DNA of 64,000 nt from Helianthus annuus (GCF_002127325.2 NC_035436.2:84937716-85001715); one strand, 5' to 3'. Shown: positions 9,216-20,259, counted from the first letter of the stretch. Numbers and translations are program-made. Notes: generated by a model from the sequence alone, not told the origin.

Positions 9216-10854
9216 GTTTAAATATTGGTGGTCTGACCTGTTTGAATGTTTTACAATGTTTTTCAATTTTATAAAAAGCTTTACTTTGTCTTCTGATTCC
9301 ATCATTAAATTTTTAAATATTTATAAAGACCGGGTGGAATTAAATGGGTTAGACCGGGTTCAGATCAAAGAGAAACCTCCTGATTAAGTTCAAGTGTGGG
9401 GAGGTTTTGTAGAGTTTGTATTTTGAGTCTTTTATTTTGTATATTGAGTCTTATTTAGTAGTGTTTGAGTCGTATTTTGTTTAGATTCGGTACTGCTTTG
9501 GTTTTTGCTTGTTTTTATTTATGCAGGTTTGAATCGTACCACCCGTACTCAATCTCTATTCGGGTAATTTTGGAGCTGCTTTTCAGATTTCAGGCATTTA
9601 CCAAGTGTACCAGTCAGAGTCAAAGCCGATCGCGACCGAAATGCTATACGATCGAGCTGGATTGGACGAAAGTTTGTGAAGCTTATGCGTTATATTACCA
9701 GCTAAGTCCTTTCCGTTTTGCCCTTTGTCTTTTATTTCTTATTTATTTTAGTCTTTTGAGTCTGTTTCCATCCTACATTGAGGGCAATATAGAGTTTAAG
9801 TGTGGGGATGAGAAACTATCGTTTAGTGTCTTAGTTAGTAGAGTCTTGAGTCATAAAAATTTGAAAAATACAAAAAATTAAAAATTTAAAAAAATAAAAA
9901 AAATAATTGAAAAAATAAAAAAAAATTGAAAAAATTTGAAAATGTCTTTTGAAATAAGAAGTTTGCAAAATTAATACGGAAAATGATAGAAAAGATGAAT
10001 TTTTGCTCGGGTTCAAATAATAATAGTATGAGATTAATTAAGTTGAGCTTGTGTCTAGCTAGGGATATGTGAATAGGCCCGGGTTTGGTTTTAAGTCTCT
10101 TTGAGTTAATATATCTTAATTGTCGGTCTGCTAGTGGGTTTTCGCCTGGGAAATATGGGAAATTGAAACATCCAATAATAGTATAAGGGACACCGTTACA
10201 AGTTAAAACCGTTAGAGTTTGTGATCATGCGAAACTAATGAAAAAAAAATAGAAAAATGATGAGCTAGAAACTGAATGAAACTAGCGCATTTCTATGTAG
10301 TCTGGGTTGGGGATAGTGACTTTACAACCGGATTACCCCTGGGATGTGTGAAATCGACCTTGCAAAGAAAAGAAAAAAAAGTACCGAAACCTAAGTAATC
10401 CGAGTTGGGGATAACGACTCTACAGCCGAATTGCCTCTTGGTTAGGGAAAGCAACGTCTACGCTCATTGAAAGAAAAAAAAAGAGAGAAAGAAAAGTGAA
10501 AAAAATGGAAAAAGAAAAAAATCTGATTGTAAACTCTCTTGTTTTTGATATAAGACGGTTGGGAATTGGTCCAGTGATCGTTCCTTTAGTTCTATTAGCT
10601 TGAGGCGGGAGTAGGTAGACTGTAGATTCTAGCGTGAGACCCTAGATAGATTGACCGCACTTAAATTAAATTTACATGATAAGGGCTTGAGATTGGATTC
10701 GGGTTTAAGGGGACAAATATATTCGCAATCGCGACTAACGCAAGTTTTGGTTTTAATAAAGTATACCTATGTTTTGACCCGAGTGATTATTTATCTCTGA
10801 TTCCGTTGCATGAGTCTTTTTCACGGACGAAAAAAGGTTAAGTGTGGGGATATT
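9216..10854 (+). other. long non-coding 3' region of the Athila-like element
   Basis: I find no supported gene here; the 138-codon frame at 9465-9881 has no family features. The region holds three more copies of AAGTGTGGGGA (9392, 9798, 10840; the first is at 8973 in gag). It also has an A-rich block at 9855-9945, an imperfect ~97-bp direct repeat (10298-10342 against 10395-10440, sharing GTTGGGGATA), and purine runs near 10360-10520. The last AAGTGTGGGGA, four bases before the 10855 LTR, is the polypurine tract. Confidence 0.7.
10840..10850 (+). other. polypurine tract of the Athila-like element
   Basis: AAGTGTGGGGA, preceded by a run of A and GGTT, ends four bases before the TGATGTG of LTR copy 2. 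It would prime plus-strand synthesis. Confidence 0.7.
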
Positions 10855-12903
10855 TGATGTGCGGTAAAATACACATATTTGTCCTGTGTAAATTGTATAA
10901 TTATTGTATAGGTTTTATTTGTTTTTATTTAGTTTTAGTATTATATTATATTATTTGGTGTTTTGCTAGGTCCTGGTACAAATGGAGCGAAAAAGAGTAA
11001 AAAGGACATAATAAGCCAGTTTGGCAGAGTAGGATACCAGTGACCGAATAAAATTGCCGCTATTTTTCTCGAGCGAGCCGAACCCACTATCTCTATTTTA
11101 TAAACTCGAGGGACTAAAGTGCAATAAAAGAAAAGCTATTTAAAAATAGCTTATAGAAGTTAAGGGACCAAACTTGCATAAATGATGAAAGTTGAATTAA
11201 TATTCAACTCCATCACAAAATAAGAAATCATGAAGATCTGTTGTTGACCGAATTCAATTATACTTTGTGTTTGGGCTATTTGGATGTTTAGCAAGAGCAG
11301 GCCCAATCAAATTTTGATGTTTAGCAAGAAGTTGGCCATCTTGAAACCAATAATCGATATTATACATATATTGGGGGCCCCTTTCTTGTGGATGGTTTTT
11401 CTAACAGCAAGTGGAGAAGGTATATATATATTATTTTGACGGCATAGAGGGCTGGACGAAAAAGAACAAATATATATATAATTTAGAGGCATACATCAGC
11501 CGGAAGGAGGGGGGACGCACGAAAAGAGAGGCATATCATCAGCATGGATCAGATCAGGACGAACCGGCAAGAAGGAATTATTGGGGTTGAAGATCAAAAA
11601 GCTTGAAACTTAAGGGATTACGGTTTTAGCTTACCGGGTTCTTTTATTTTCTAGTTTCTTTTATTCTATGTCAATAAATTCTTTATTTGAACTTTGTTTA
11701 TTTGTTTTTAAAACCATCCTTGGCTAAACATTTAAGTCACTTTGTGTGCCTAGGCTTGGCCTGTCAAGTCTAGTAGTGTGTGTCAACTTTTGCCACACCC
11801 TGTTTTTTGATTCTTTATAAAATTCATCGGGGTAACCCTTTACCCAAAAAACATTTAAGTCACTTAGACTTGATGAATGGATTGATATGAAGTTTTTATC
11901 TTTTTCGTTATTTGCATGAATGTTGTGGATTGATTGTGTTTAGTAAAGGGTTTGTTTTATTAATTTGATGCACATGCGTACTTTAATTTGGTTTATTATT
12001 GTCATTTGCTTCGTATGATTCTTAGTGACGGTCTATATCACAACATAGAGTCATACTAGGGTTTAGGATTTTGGTGAGTGTCTATATCACATAAGAAATC
12101 TTAACTCCTTAGGAAGAACCGGCCGATAACCCCTAGAAGTAATTGTTAGTAATTTGCTAGGTTTTAGTGTTCTGCTAGTCCTAATACCTGGAAAGTGAGG
12201 GGCTATTGATAGGTCTTACCTGGCGAATTGCTTTAGACAGTCCCTGGAAAAGGTCGTGAATTTAGTTGCCCCGTCGGTTTATTAGTCTATCAAGTCAAGC
12301 TACCCTAGATCTAAGATTGGAAAAGAGTAGGCCAACATTAGGGTACTTACACAATAATTAGACAACTGGAAAGACGTCTAATAACCGGTAAGATTAACGG
12401 CCTAGGTAATGCCATATGTTTCACCTCGAGAAGGGTTGAGGGGCTTAGTTGGTGTTTAATAGGTTTAGTACTTTAAGTTCCCGGTTCCATAATTCATGCA
12501 CTTAACTTAATTGGTAATTCTTTAAAGTCAATCCAGGATTCTAGTCTAGGTGGTCTTGTCTCTAATATAAGAATCGTCTTTGTTTTCCTTCGTATTTAGT
12601 CTAATTTTAGTTAATTAATTAGTTTTAATAGATTTCCTTAGTTTTTCAGTAACCCCCCCCCCCCCAACCAATTAAACAGTTAGAGTCTGTGTCAGTCTAG
12701 GTCTAGATAGAGTCTAATTAGCATAATTAGAGAGTCTCGTGGGTTCGATACTCGGACTTACTGTAGCTATACTGCATTGATCGGTACACTTGCCGGTTGC
12801 GTGGTTTAGTTTTAGATCGAGTCTAAGTTTATAAATTTAAAGCTTAGAGTGTCTAGATTAGGTTAATTTTAGTAGTTTTTATTTAACCACTTTTAGCACA
12901 TCA
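10855..12903 (+). repeat. Athila-like LTR copy 2
   Basis: This LTR is 2,049 bp, from TGATGTGCGG to CACATCA. It is the uninterrupted reference for copy 1 and shows the empty sites of the Helitron and the Pack-MULE. Its only large difference is a 108-bp LINE-like insert. The C tract near 12652-12665 has 13 C against 12 in copy 1. Confidence 0.88.
11743..11850 (+). mobile_element. short 5'-truncated LINE-like (or SINE) insertion
   Basis: A 108-bp segment ending ACCCAAAAAA is flanked by the 15-bp direct repeat ACATTTAAGTCACTT at 11728-11742 and 11851-11865. LTR copy 1 has a single copy of the target (near 6986-7002). A target duplication of this length plus an A-rich 3' end is the mark of target-primed retroposition. 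The body is too short to assign to a family. Confidence 0.8.
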
Positions 12904-12909
12904 AGTTTT

Positions 12910-12927
12910 TGGCGCCGTTTCCGGGGA
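12910..12927 (+). other. primer binding site, tRNA-Asp type (copy 2)
   Basis: TGGCGCCGTTTCCGGGGA has one G-to-T change relative to copy 1. Its presence after the second LTR shows that this LTR was also a 5' LTR, or is shared in a tandem arrangement. Confidence 0.85.
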
Positions 12928-13080
12928 CTCTTGGTAATTGCGTTGATTACTTTATCTGGACTTAATTGACACCATACGTGCTACTTGCTTTTCTATATTG
13001 AGTCGTAAGAGTCTAATTGTCCGTGTCTTTTAGTTTTGTTTTATTTTTATTTTATTTTATTTATATTGAGCATAGAAAAT

Positions 13081-13591
13081 ATGTGTGAAATTTGTTGGGG
13101 GGGGGGGGCATTTTACAGTTAAATGCCCACAATATGAGGGGTCCTCTGCGTATTATTATACTAACCCCTTTGTGCAACCGCAGCCATATTTTTCACAGGG
13201 GTATTCCTCGTACAAGTATGAGGAACCATATCACCAGCCCCAACAGCAAAATTCTGAAGTCTTTGAGCAGGAGCAGCTGGATAGGATAATGGGGTTGTTT
13301 GTTCAACTGGTAGCTACGGATGAGACTACTCAGAAAATGATTCAAGAACATGAAGTCCTGTTTCAAAATCACCAGTCTATACTCTTAGACATTCAATGTT
13401 CAGTAGAAGAAATGTTTAGGAGATTAAAAGAAGCAATAGAAACTGAGAATATGGGCATCATTGATTTTGGTTGTGAAGAAGAGGAGACTATGATGCAAAT
13501 GGCTAATTGTGGGATATTGAGAGAGTGTGTGGAAGAAGTAGACGAGTGGCAAGTCTACCAGGAATCATATCAAGTCTACCAGGAATCATAT
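13081..13591 (+). pseudogene. gag remnant of the Athila-like element, copy 2, truncated
   Basis: It has the same leader-to-zinc-knuckle fusion as 8236, but with 12 G rather than 7 in the G run, which shifts the frame. The frame 13085 onward reads GGGGHFTVKCPQYEG and continues through the Tyr/Gln-rich segment and the helical EHEVLFQNHQ / EEMFRRLKEAIETEN region. It stops being Athila-like after the second of two tandem 21-bp units (13550-13570, 13571-13591). The open frame continues to 13807 only by running into unrelated LTR sequence. Confidence 0.7.
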
Positions 13592-14842
13592 CAACGGAAA
13601 CTTCCACAGTTTGCGTTTGGAACGAGACGGTATGACTACGTGTCAAACAACGGAAACCCCATCAAATCTAAGTCATCCGATCGGATGGGAATCACCCTTG
13701 TCCGATCAGTAGCTGTTCTTGACGGACTTCATGTTCAACCTGTTAAGTCAGTCATCTCGTCGATAGAAATCGGTTCTCAGACCGGCACTTCACTAGAGCA
13801 TGAGTAGAAGGCTTGAACGAGGTCAGATTCTATCGGTTTTTGGGTGTAAAGTATAGGACATTGAAGAAAAGTGGAAATCAATTGGAAAATGTTTAGTTTT
13901 AAGAGAAATCAGTGTATAAACATTGTAGAAATCCTTTGGATCTGAGTTGTTCTTGGTGGAATGAGGTCACACTTTGGTGTTCATGAGAACCCATGATGAC
14001 ATCATACTAGAACAACCCAAATCCACAGATTCCATGGTGAAAAGTTGAGATTTGTGGGTGAAATTGATGAGAGAGTATGTGTAGATCAAGGAAGGTTTGA
14101 GACGAAAACTTACAAGAATTGCGAGGAATCGAGAGAAAAGTGTCGAGAATGCAAAGGGTCGAAGGAGAGCTGTCACATCACGTGAATAGTGATGTGACAG
14201 GTGGGTATTTATAGGGGAAGGAGGAGAAAGGTGGTGTAGGTTAGTGGGTCGGATGGCCTTTCGATCGGATGGTCTTTCGTTCGGATGGCCATTCGATCGA
14301 AGGGTCATTCAATCGAAGGGCTTTAGCGAGTTGGTTTATGACTTTTCGTTTCGTGCGTTGAGCGTATCGATGCGTTTAAGTGGGTGTAGAATAAGCGATG
14401 CGATAGTTTTAAATAATGGTTACACAAATAACATAACTAACATACAGCAACAGAAGTAAACTTGCATTTCCAGTTTGCGATGAGGTTGCGTTGCGATAGA
14501 GTTGCGATTGCGTCTGCGATTAATCACCTCAAAACATATAATAAACATGCACAAGTAACACGTAATAGCACACACACGTAAAACAATATCTAGAACTGCG
14601 ATTCAAGTTGCGATGCGATTGCGATGAGATTAGCGTTAAGTAGATTAGCGTTTAAACTGCGTTTATTGCATTGTTACTCCACATAATACAACTAAAATAA
14701 CATAAATTAAAGCATCGATTAACGAGGTTCGAAAGTACAATTAATAATTAAGCAAGTAATGACAGGTCGAATTAGCAATCTTTTCTTCCTTTGACTTTGA
14801 CTTTGACTTGTACTTTGACTTCAAGAAAATCGGGTTGTTACA
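13592..14842 (-). repeat. 3' LTR of element A
   Basis: On the minus strand the LTR begins TGTAACAACCCG right after the polypurine tract and runs down to the junction with the Athila remnant. The low end lacks a recognisable LTR terminus, so a few bases or more are lost. It contains CGATCGGA-type modules (13676-13690, 14246-14325), a TATA box, a 12-bp hairpin, and a TTGCGAT-rich section (14470-14520, 14595-14650). The open frames inside (such as 13967-14308 minus) have no protein features. Confidence 0.8.
14170..14214 (-). promoter_or_regulatory. TATA box plus 12-bp hairpin, LTR of element A
   Basis: On the minus strand CTATAAATA (14206-14214) is followed at once by CTGTCACATCAC - 7-nt loop - GTGATGTGACAG (14170-14200), a perfect 12-bp stem. 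The spacing would put the hairpin at or near the RNA 5' end. The same arrangement occurs at 33162-33206 and in element C. Confidence 0.75.
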
Positions 14843-14862
14843 GCCTCCCCTACCTTAGGGAA
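14843..14862 (-). other. polypurine tract of element A
   Basis: On the minus strand, TTCCCTAAGGTAGGGGAGGC ends exactly at the LTR start. It is preceded by the GGGACGAAATT motif (about 14859-14872) shared by the polypurine regions of B, C and E. Confidence 0.75.
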
Positions 14863-14875
14863 TTTCGTCCCAAAA

Positions 14876-15606
14876 TTAAGGTGCAGGCGTAACGAATAGC
14901 TGTGGATACTTAGCCTTCATGTCACTTTCGAGTTCCCAGGTGAACTCGGCGCCGCGTTTGCCTTCCCAACGAACCTTCACTATGGGAACGTGTGAGCGTC
15001 GGAGCTTCTTGGTTTCTCGATCCTTGATCTCGATTGGCTTTTCCACGAAGTGTAATGTTTCGTCCACTTGTAGATCCTCAAGTGGTACATGTAAACTCTG
15101 CTCGGCGAGGCACTTTTTGAGGTTCGAAACATGGAAAGTCGGGTGGATGTTGCTAAGTTCCTCCGGTAGTTCGAGTCTGTAGGCCACTTTGCCAATCCAT
15201 TCCAGAATTTTAAAGGGACCAACATATTGAGGCGCGAGCTTTCCTTTCTTGCCGAATCTGATCACCGCCTTCCAAGGTGAAACCTTAAGGAGCACGTGAT
15301 CGCCAACGTCAAATTCAAGGGGCTTGCAGCGTCTATCGGCATGACTTTTCTGACGACTCCGAGCTTCAGCAGACTGTCTCGAATTTGGAGGATCTTGTCA
15401 GTCGTTTCTTGCAGCAGCTCAGGACCGGTAATTTGTGCATCTCCGATCTCGTGCCACAGAATAGGCGATCGACATTTTCTTCCATACAATGCCTCAAATG
15501 GTGCCATTTGAATGCTAGAATGATAACTGTTGTTGTACGAGAATTCGACCAAAGGTAAGTGCGCGTCCCAATTACCATCGAAATCTATGACACACGAGCG
15601 AAACAT
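14876..15606 (-). pseudogene. element A integrase C-terminus and chromodomain-like tail
   Basis: Two overlapping frames, 15606-15262 and 15295-14876, together cover the end of integrase ([21 protein letters not shown]), the GPF/SPWK region typical of gypsy integrase C-termini, and a chromodomain-like tail ([16 protein letters not shown]). A frameshift near 15300 separates them. The terminal stop lies just before the polypurine tract. In an intact element the tail would bind histone marks and steer integration; here it cannot be made as part of a whole integrase. Confidence 0.8.
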
Positions 15607-15668
15607 GTCTTCAAGAGTACGTATCGTGCGTTCAGTCTGACCATCGGTTTGGGGATGGAAAGCGGTAC

Positions 15669-16288
15669 TTAGATTAAGAGTAGTACCGAGAGCAGATTGA
15701 AACGTTTCCCAAAGGCGCGAGTAAACCGACCATCGCGGTCAGAGATGATATCACGAGGCATCCCGTTTCGACAGATGATTTCGTCGGTGTAGATCCGTGC
15801 TAATCGTTCTACCTTAAAGTCTTCTCGTATTGGCAGAAAATGAGCAGATTTTGTAAGTCGATCAACGATAACCCGGATGCTATCGTGACCTGGGTGCGCG
15901 GAAGTATCGTTATAAAGTCCATGGCTATACTCTCCCATTTCCACATAGAAATCTCAGGTTGCACAAGTAAGCCAGAGGGTCTTTGTTGCTCAGCCATGAC
16001 TTTCGAACGAGTCAGGCACTTTGAAACATAGATAGCGATATTGTTTTTCATTCCAGGACACCAATACCGTAGACGAAGGCCGTGGTACATCTTGTCGGCA
16101 CCGGGATGAATGGAATATCGAGACTTGTGAGCTTCAGTCAACAATATATCTCGAAGGTTATTGCGACTTGGAATCCAGATGCGGTCTAGATAGTAGTAAA
16201 TACCGTTCGATTTGGTGACAAATTAAGATTCAGCCCCACACTTCTTCATTTCCTCTCGCATGGTATTCTCAATGAAGTAGGCATGTTA
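15669..16288 (-). pseudogene. element A integrase core, broken
   Basis: From 16144 down, the frame shows the zinc-binding region ([15 protein letters not shown], then CLTRSK, where sister elements have CLTC, so the second Cys is lost) and the first catalytic Asp in MDFIT. A frameshift near 15930 moves to the 15944-15669 frame, which carries [17 protein letters not shown] and the second Asp in ISDRDGRF. A further shift precedes the catalytic Glu. A stop at 16286-16288 divides it from RNase H at a position where element C has Gln. Confidence 0.8.
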
Positions 16289-16750
16289 GGCGTCACGAAT
16301 TAGCGCTTCGAGGTCGTGCTGGGCGTAAGTATTACAAACGCTATGCAAATAGCTTCGTCGACTTAGAGCATCGGCAACGACATTTGCTTTGCCAGGGTGA
16401 TAACGAATCTCATAGTCATAATCGTTAAGAAGTTTAACCCATCGGCGTTGGCGCATATTTAGTTCTTTTTGATTCAGGATATGTTGCAGGCTCTTATGGT
16501 CGGTGAAGACCGTACACTTAGTACCGTAAAGGTAGTGTCGCCAAATCTTCAACGCAAAAACAACTACACCAAGCTCGAGATCGTGGGTTGTATATTTCTT
16601 CTCGTGGATCTTGAGCTGACGAGAGGCGTATGCGATAACCTTGTCCCGTTGCATAAGGACACAACCGAGACCGAGGTTAGAGGCATCGCAGTAGACAACG
16701 AAGTCATCGTTTCTGTCGGGTAACGCGAGGATAGGAGCATTGCAGAGCAT
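16286..16750 (-). pseudogene. element A RNase H domain
   Basis: This 154-codon frame contains [36 protein letters not shown] and the acidic TDHKSLQHI, typical of gypsy RNase H. It ends with the connection to integrase ([16 protein letters not shown]). A frameshift lies between it and the RT frame (17363-17055). Its stop corresponds to Gln in element C and is a likely C-to-T change. Confidence 0.85.
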
Positions 16751-17054
16751 ATGCTTCAGAGTTTGAAAGGCTTGCTCTTGTTCGGTTTCCCAAACAAAAA
16801 GGCTTGTCTTTATGCGTGAGAGAAGTAAGCGGAACGACGATTTTCGAGAAATCAGCGATGAATCAACGGTACTAGCCCACCAATCCGAGGAACGAACGAA
16901 CTTCGGATGGTGATTTTGGTGTAACCCAACTCTTAACAGCTTCGATCTTCGCGGGGTCGACGTGTATACCTTGACTATTGACGATGTGACCGAGGAATTG
17001 AACCTCCTTTAGCCTAAATTCACACTTGGAGAACTTGGCATAGAGTTGATTCCC

Positions 17055-17372
17055 TTAGAGCAACTCGAGAACCAAACGTAGATGCTGCGCGTGTTCGGCT
17101 TTCGACTTCGAATAGATAAGGATATCATCGATAAACACGATGACGAAGCGGTCGAGAAATGGTTTACACACGCGATTCATCAAATCCATGAAAACCGCGG
17201 GTGCGTTGGTTAAACCAAAGGGCATTACGATGAATTCATAATGGCCGTATCGGGTTTGGAAAGAGGTTTTGGGTATATCTTCCTCCTGGATTCGTAACTG
17301 GTGATAGTTTGACCGTAAACCGATCTTCGAGAAACACGTAGCACCTTGCAATTGATCAAACAAATCATCGAT
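17055..17372 (-). pseudogene. element A reverse transcriptase, middle part
   Basis: It is in the same frame as the 719-codon gag-protease frame but is separated from it by a TGA at 17373-17375, where B and C have Arg. It carries the palm motifs [26 protein letters not shown] and [10 protein letters not shown], the gypsy form of the catalytic Asp-Asp pair. In the first motif Gly is replaced by Asn (elsewhere RSGYHQL). The frame ends in a stop at 17055. Confidence 0.85.
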
Positions 17373-19532
17373 TCAGGGCAGGAGATAACGATTCTTGATA
17401 GTCAGCTTATTCAATTCCCTATAATTGATGCACATCCGGAACGATCTGTCCTTCTTTTTGACGAAAAGGACAGGTGCGCCCCAAGGAGAGGTGCTAGGGC
17501 GAATGAAGGCTTTGTCAAGCAATTCCTGGAGTTGACTCGAGAGTTCACGCATTTCAGACGGGGCGTGGCGATAGGGAGCTTTAGCAACGGGATTTGCTCC
17601 AGGAATGAGGTCGATACGGAAATCAATATCACGACTCAGGGGTAAACCAGGTAAATCATTTGGAAAGACGTTAGGAAAATCACGAACCACAGGCACCTTA
17701 TCCATTGCCTTCCTTTCCTTTTCCTCCACTACAATGTGCGCCAAGAAATCTTTGTATTCCTTGTAGAGATACTTGCTCGCTTGTATGCAAGACATGAGTT
17801 TGAGGTCCTTTGATGAGACTTTGCCATAGACACATAGTTGATCACCATTAGCTTGCGAGAAACGAATCATTTTGTCAAAGCAAACGACTTCAGCACGATT
17901 TTCGTGAAGAAAATCCATGCCTACTATGATATCAAAACTACCAAGCTGCATCGGAATAAGGTCGATAGGAAAGACGTGATTTTTGAGTTCAAGCGTACAA
18001 TCACGTAGAACGGAATTAACAGTGACGGTTGTTCCAGTAGCAACTTCTACGTCGAACGTTGAAGGGAGGTTAGCGCGTTTAGAGTTTAGGAGCTTTTCGA
18101 ATTCTAACGATACAAAACATTTATCGGCTCCAGTATCAAATAAACACGAAGCATATATACCGTTGACAAGGAACATACCATTAACCACATTGTTGCGTGC
18201 TTGCGCCTGGCAGGCGTTGATGTTGAATGCACGTCCACGGGCTGCTGGCTGTTGCTGCTGCTGCTGGGGCTGCTGCTGTTGATGTTGTTGCGCTGGTGGT
18301 TGTTGTGGCTCTTGCTTCACCACTTTGTTTGGGCAGACATTTGCAAAGTGGTTGGGATCACCACATGCAAAGCAGGCTCTTGCGTGAGCAGGAGCTACTT
18401 GTTGGCCCTGGGGAGCAGGAAGAGGAGCTGGCAGTGCAGGAGCTTGACCTTGAGCTTGAACTTGACAGGGACCAGTACGGCAGTTGTCAGTAAAGTATCC
18501 GTACAGGTTGCAGTGAACACAAAATCGGCATGCAATCCCAACAGGATGATGATAAGTGCAGGTAAGGCACAGTGGGTGCGGACCAGTATCTGGACGCTTA
18601 GCAGGCGGTGCATTGGTTACTAGTGCCACTACTTGGCGATTCTGGGGTTGCGGTTGAGCAGGGACAGCTTGGAGTGGAGCGGCGGTTACTGCCCAGTTCT
18701 TGTTGTTGTTGTTCTTGCGTTTGCGATGTGAATACTTGGAAGCTTGTGGTGCGGCGGTTTCAGCGGTGGGAGAAGCGGTGGCTTGATGGAGACCTTTGGT
18801 GGTATTCTTGAAGTAACCAGCCAAAACTCTCGTGTCATTAATCTCAGCAGCGAGTAGATACGTATCTTCGATTGTTGTCGTCTTCGCGGCTTGCACGAAG
18901 TCAGCAACACAATCCGGTAAGGCACGGATGTATTTCTTGATCGTCATCTCAGGTGTTGCCACCTGGCTGGGACAAATGATACCCAGCTGCTTGAAGCGGG
19001 CATTTAGACTGGCGTTGTCGCCACCATCCTGCTTGATGTTCCAAAATTCGTTCTCCAGCTTCTGGAGCTCATGGGGTGGGCAGAATTTTTTCATCATCAA
19101 TTCTTTCAACTCATCCCAAGTAAGCCCATAGGCTACGTCATTCTCACGCCTGTTCCTTTCGGTGGTCCACCAATCCAGAGCCCTGGACTGGAAAACGCCA
19201 GTTGCCTTGACAATGCGTAGGTGATCGGGACATCCGCTCTGGCGTAGCGTGACTTCAATTGAGTCGGACCATTGAAACATAGCGCGTGGTCCATTTTCGC
19301 CTGTGAAGTCTTTGGGGCCACAGGCCTTAAATTGCTTGAAGCTGAAAGTTCCCTTTGGAGAGTCGGTCCTAGATTCCTCAGAGGACTTGCTAGCGTTTTC
19401 ATTAAGCTCGCTGACAATTTGCGGAATAACCTGAGCCATCTGTTTTGCGACAAGTGAAGCGATACGCTTGTCAGCGTGATTTCTGCGAGCGGTGCGAGAG
19501 GGATGCGATCCAAATGACGACATTGTCTGCAA
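17373..19532 (-). pseudogene. element A gag-protease-RT N-terminus, 719 codons
   Basis: This is the longest open frame in the window. Residues 62-230 are the gag core ([38 protein letters not shown]). At 338-351 there is a Cys-rich segment [14 protein letters not shown] with Tyr where a zinc knuckle needs His. At 387-400 there is an intact CCHC knuckle ([14 protein letters not shown]). A Gln-rich linker occupies about 409-429. The protease active site DTG is at 466-468, and the RT start ([17 protein letters not shown]) is near 680-695. The more likely start is the Met at 19523, since the three preceding residues are not needed. The frame ends at a TGA that replaces a conserved Arg. Gag to protease is intact and could be translated if transcribed, but the LTR context is broken. 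Confidence 0.88.
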
Positions 19533-20259
19533 CAGACATCACCATAGGACTCAGACACAAGTCAATTAAATCTAGTATAGTCTACCGCGCTGCTCATAAG
19601 CAACTTTATATAAAGCACAGGAACACGTCTATACGTAAGCACATAATCAAGTAGGCACATAAACAACATAGGCACGTAAACACATAGGCACATAAGCACG
19701 TAGAATACAGAAGCACATAATCAACTATATTTTGCACGTATTCACCTACATATATTGCACGTATTCGCCTATCATTCAAGTTCCGGCCCTCGCGAACTTT
19801 AGGCAAGAGTAGCGAGTACACAACGAGTAACATAGCGTAAGCGAGTAACATAGCATGCGATTTGTTAACGTGTTGAGATAAATGTGCAGTGCGAGTTGTG
19901 TGTGTTTATAAAAGCGAATAACGAAAAGCGTATAATCTCCAAAAATCGAAACACATGAACATGTAAAACCACATAAAACACATAGAATTGCACATAAAAG
20001 CAGTAAATCACAGAGTCGGCGGCGGCGAACTCATAATCGAAACACATAAAAATCAGCGATCGAAAATAGATTGTCTCGGGTGTGTAGACATTGACTACCC
20101 AAAGTGATTCGACTATTCTCAAGGACTTCGAGGACACATTTTGGCCTAATAGACCGTGCTCTTTCCCGACATACGATGAATGGCATGCATCCTTTCGGTT
20201 ATTCCCGTGACTCGAGTCGTTAGAATCCATCGAGACTTTGGTCAGAGTTTTGTAAAAAC
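19533..20259 (-). other. leader of element A, truncated
   Basis: This 727-bp stretch lies between the gag start and the insertion point of element B. 19615-19760 has degenerate repeats of GCACATAA / GCACGTAA. A 121-codon minus frame (20230-19865, beginning MDSNDSSHGNN) has no family resemblance that I recognise. The primer site that should follow is missing because B interrupts the leader at 20260. Confidence 0.65.

Larger units (their letters stand above)
2973..13591 (+). mobile_element. composite Athila/Tat-like LTR retrotransposon (LTR-int-LTR-int)
   Basis: Two LTR copies begin TGATGTG (2973, 10855) and end CACATCA (8052, 12903). Each is followed six bases later by a primer site matching tRNA-Asp (TGGCGCCGTTGCCGGGGA). 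Each LTR also leads into the same internal sequence, so the order is LTR, internal, LTR, truncated internal. Both internal parts lack the N-terminal gag, and neither carries protease, reverse transcriptase or integrase, so this is a deletion derivative with no replication enzymes. Assignment to the Athila/Tat side of Ty3/gypsy rests on the tRNA-Asp primer and the repeated AAGTGTGGGGA motif; I have no pol to confirm it. The base composition and style differ from the chromodomain elements to the right. Confidence 0.8.
13592..20259 (-). mobile_element. element A: Ty3/gypsy chromodomain retrotransposon, 5'-truncated
   Basis: On the minus strand it reads: leader (20259-19524), gag-protease-RT, RNase H, integrase, chromodomain-like tail (to 14876), polypurine tract, 3' LTR. 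The leader is cut at 20259 by element B. An A-type LTR piece on B's far side (33149-33781) may be A's own 5' LTR, moved by that insertion and a deletion. The domain order gag-PR-RT-RH-IN plus C-terminal chromodomain places it among chromoviruses, probably Tekay/Del-like. It has several frameshifts and in-frame stops and is inactive. Confidence 0.85.

Noticed and set aside
9465..9881. 138-codon open frame as a gene
   Set aside because: No family features, low complexity, and it lies in the long non-coding 3' region of the Athila-like element.
17983..18623. Open frames opposite gag of element A (Leu/Trp/Cys-rich)
   Set aside because: They are antisense shadows of the Gln-rich gag linker.
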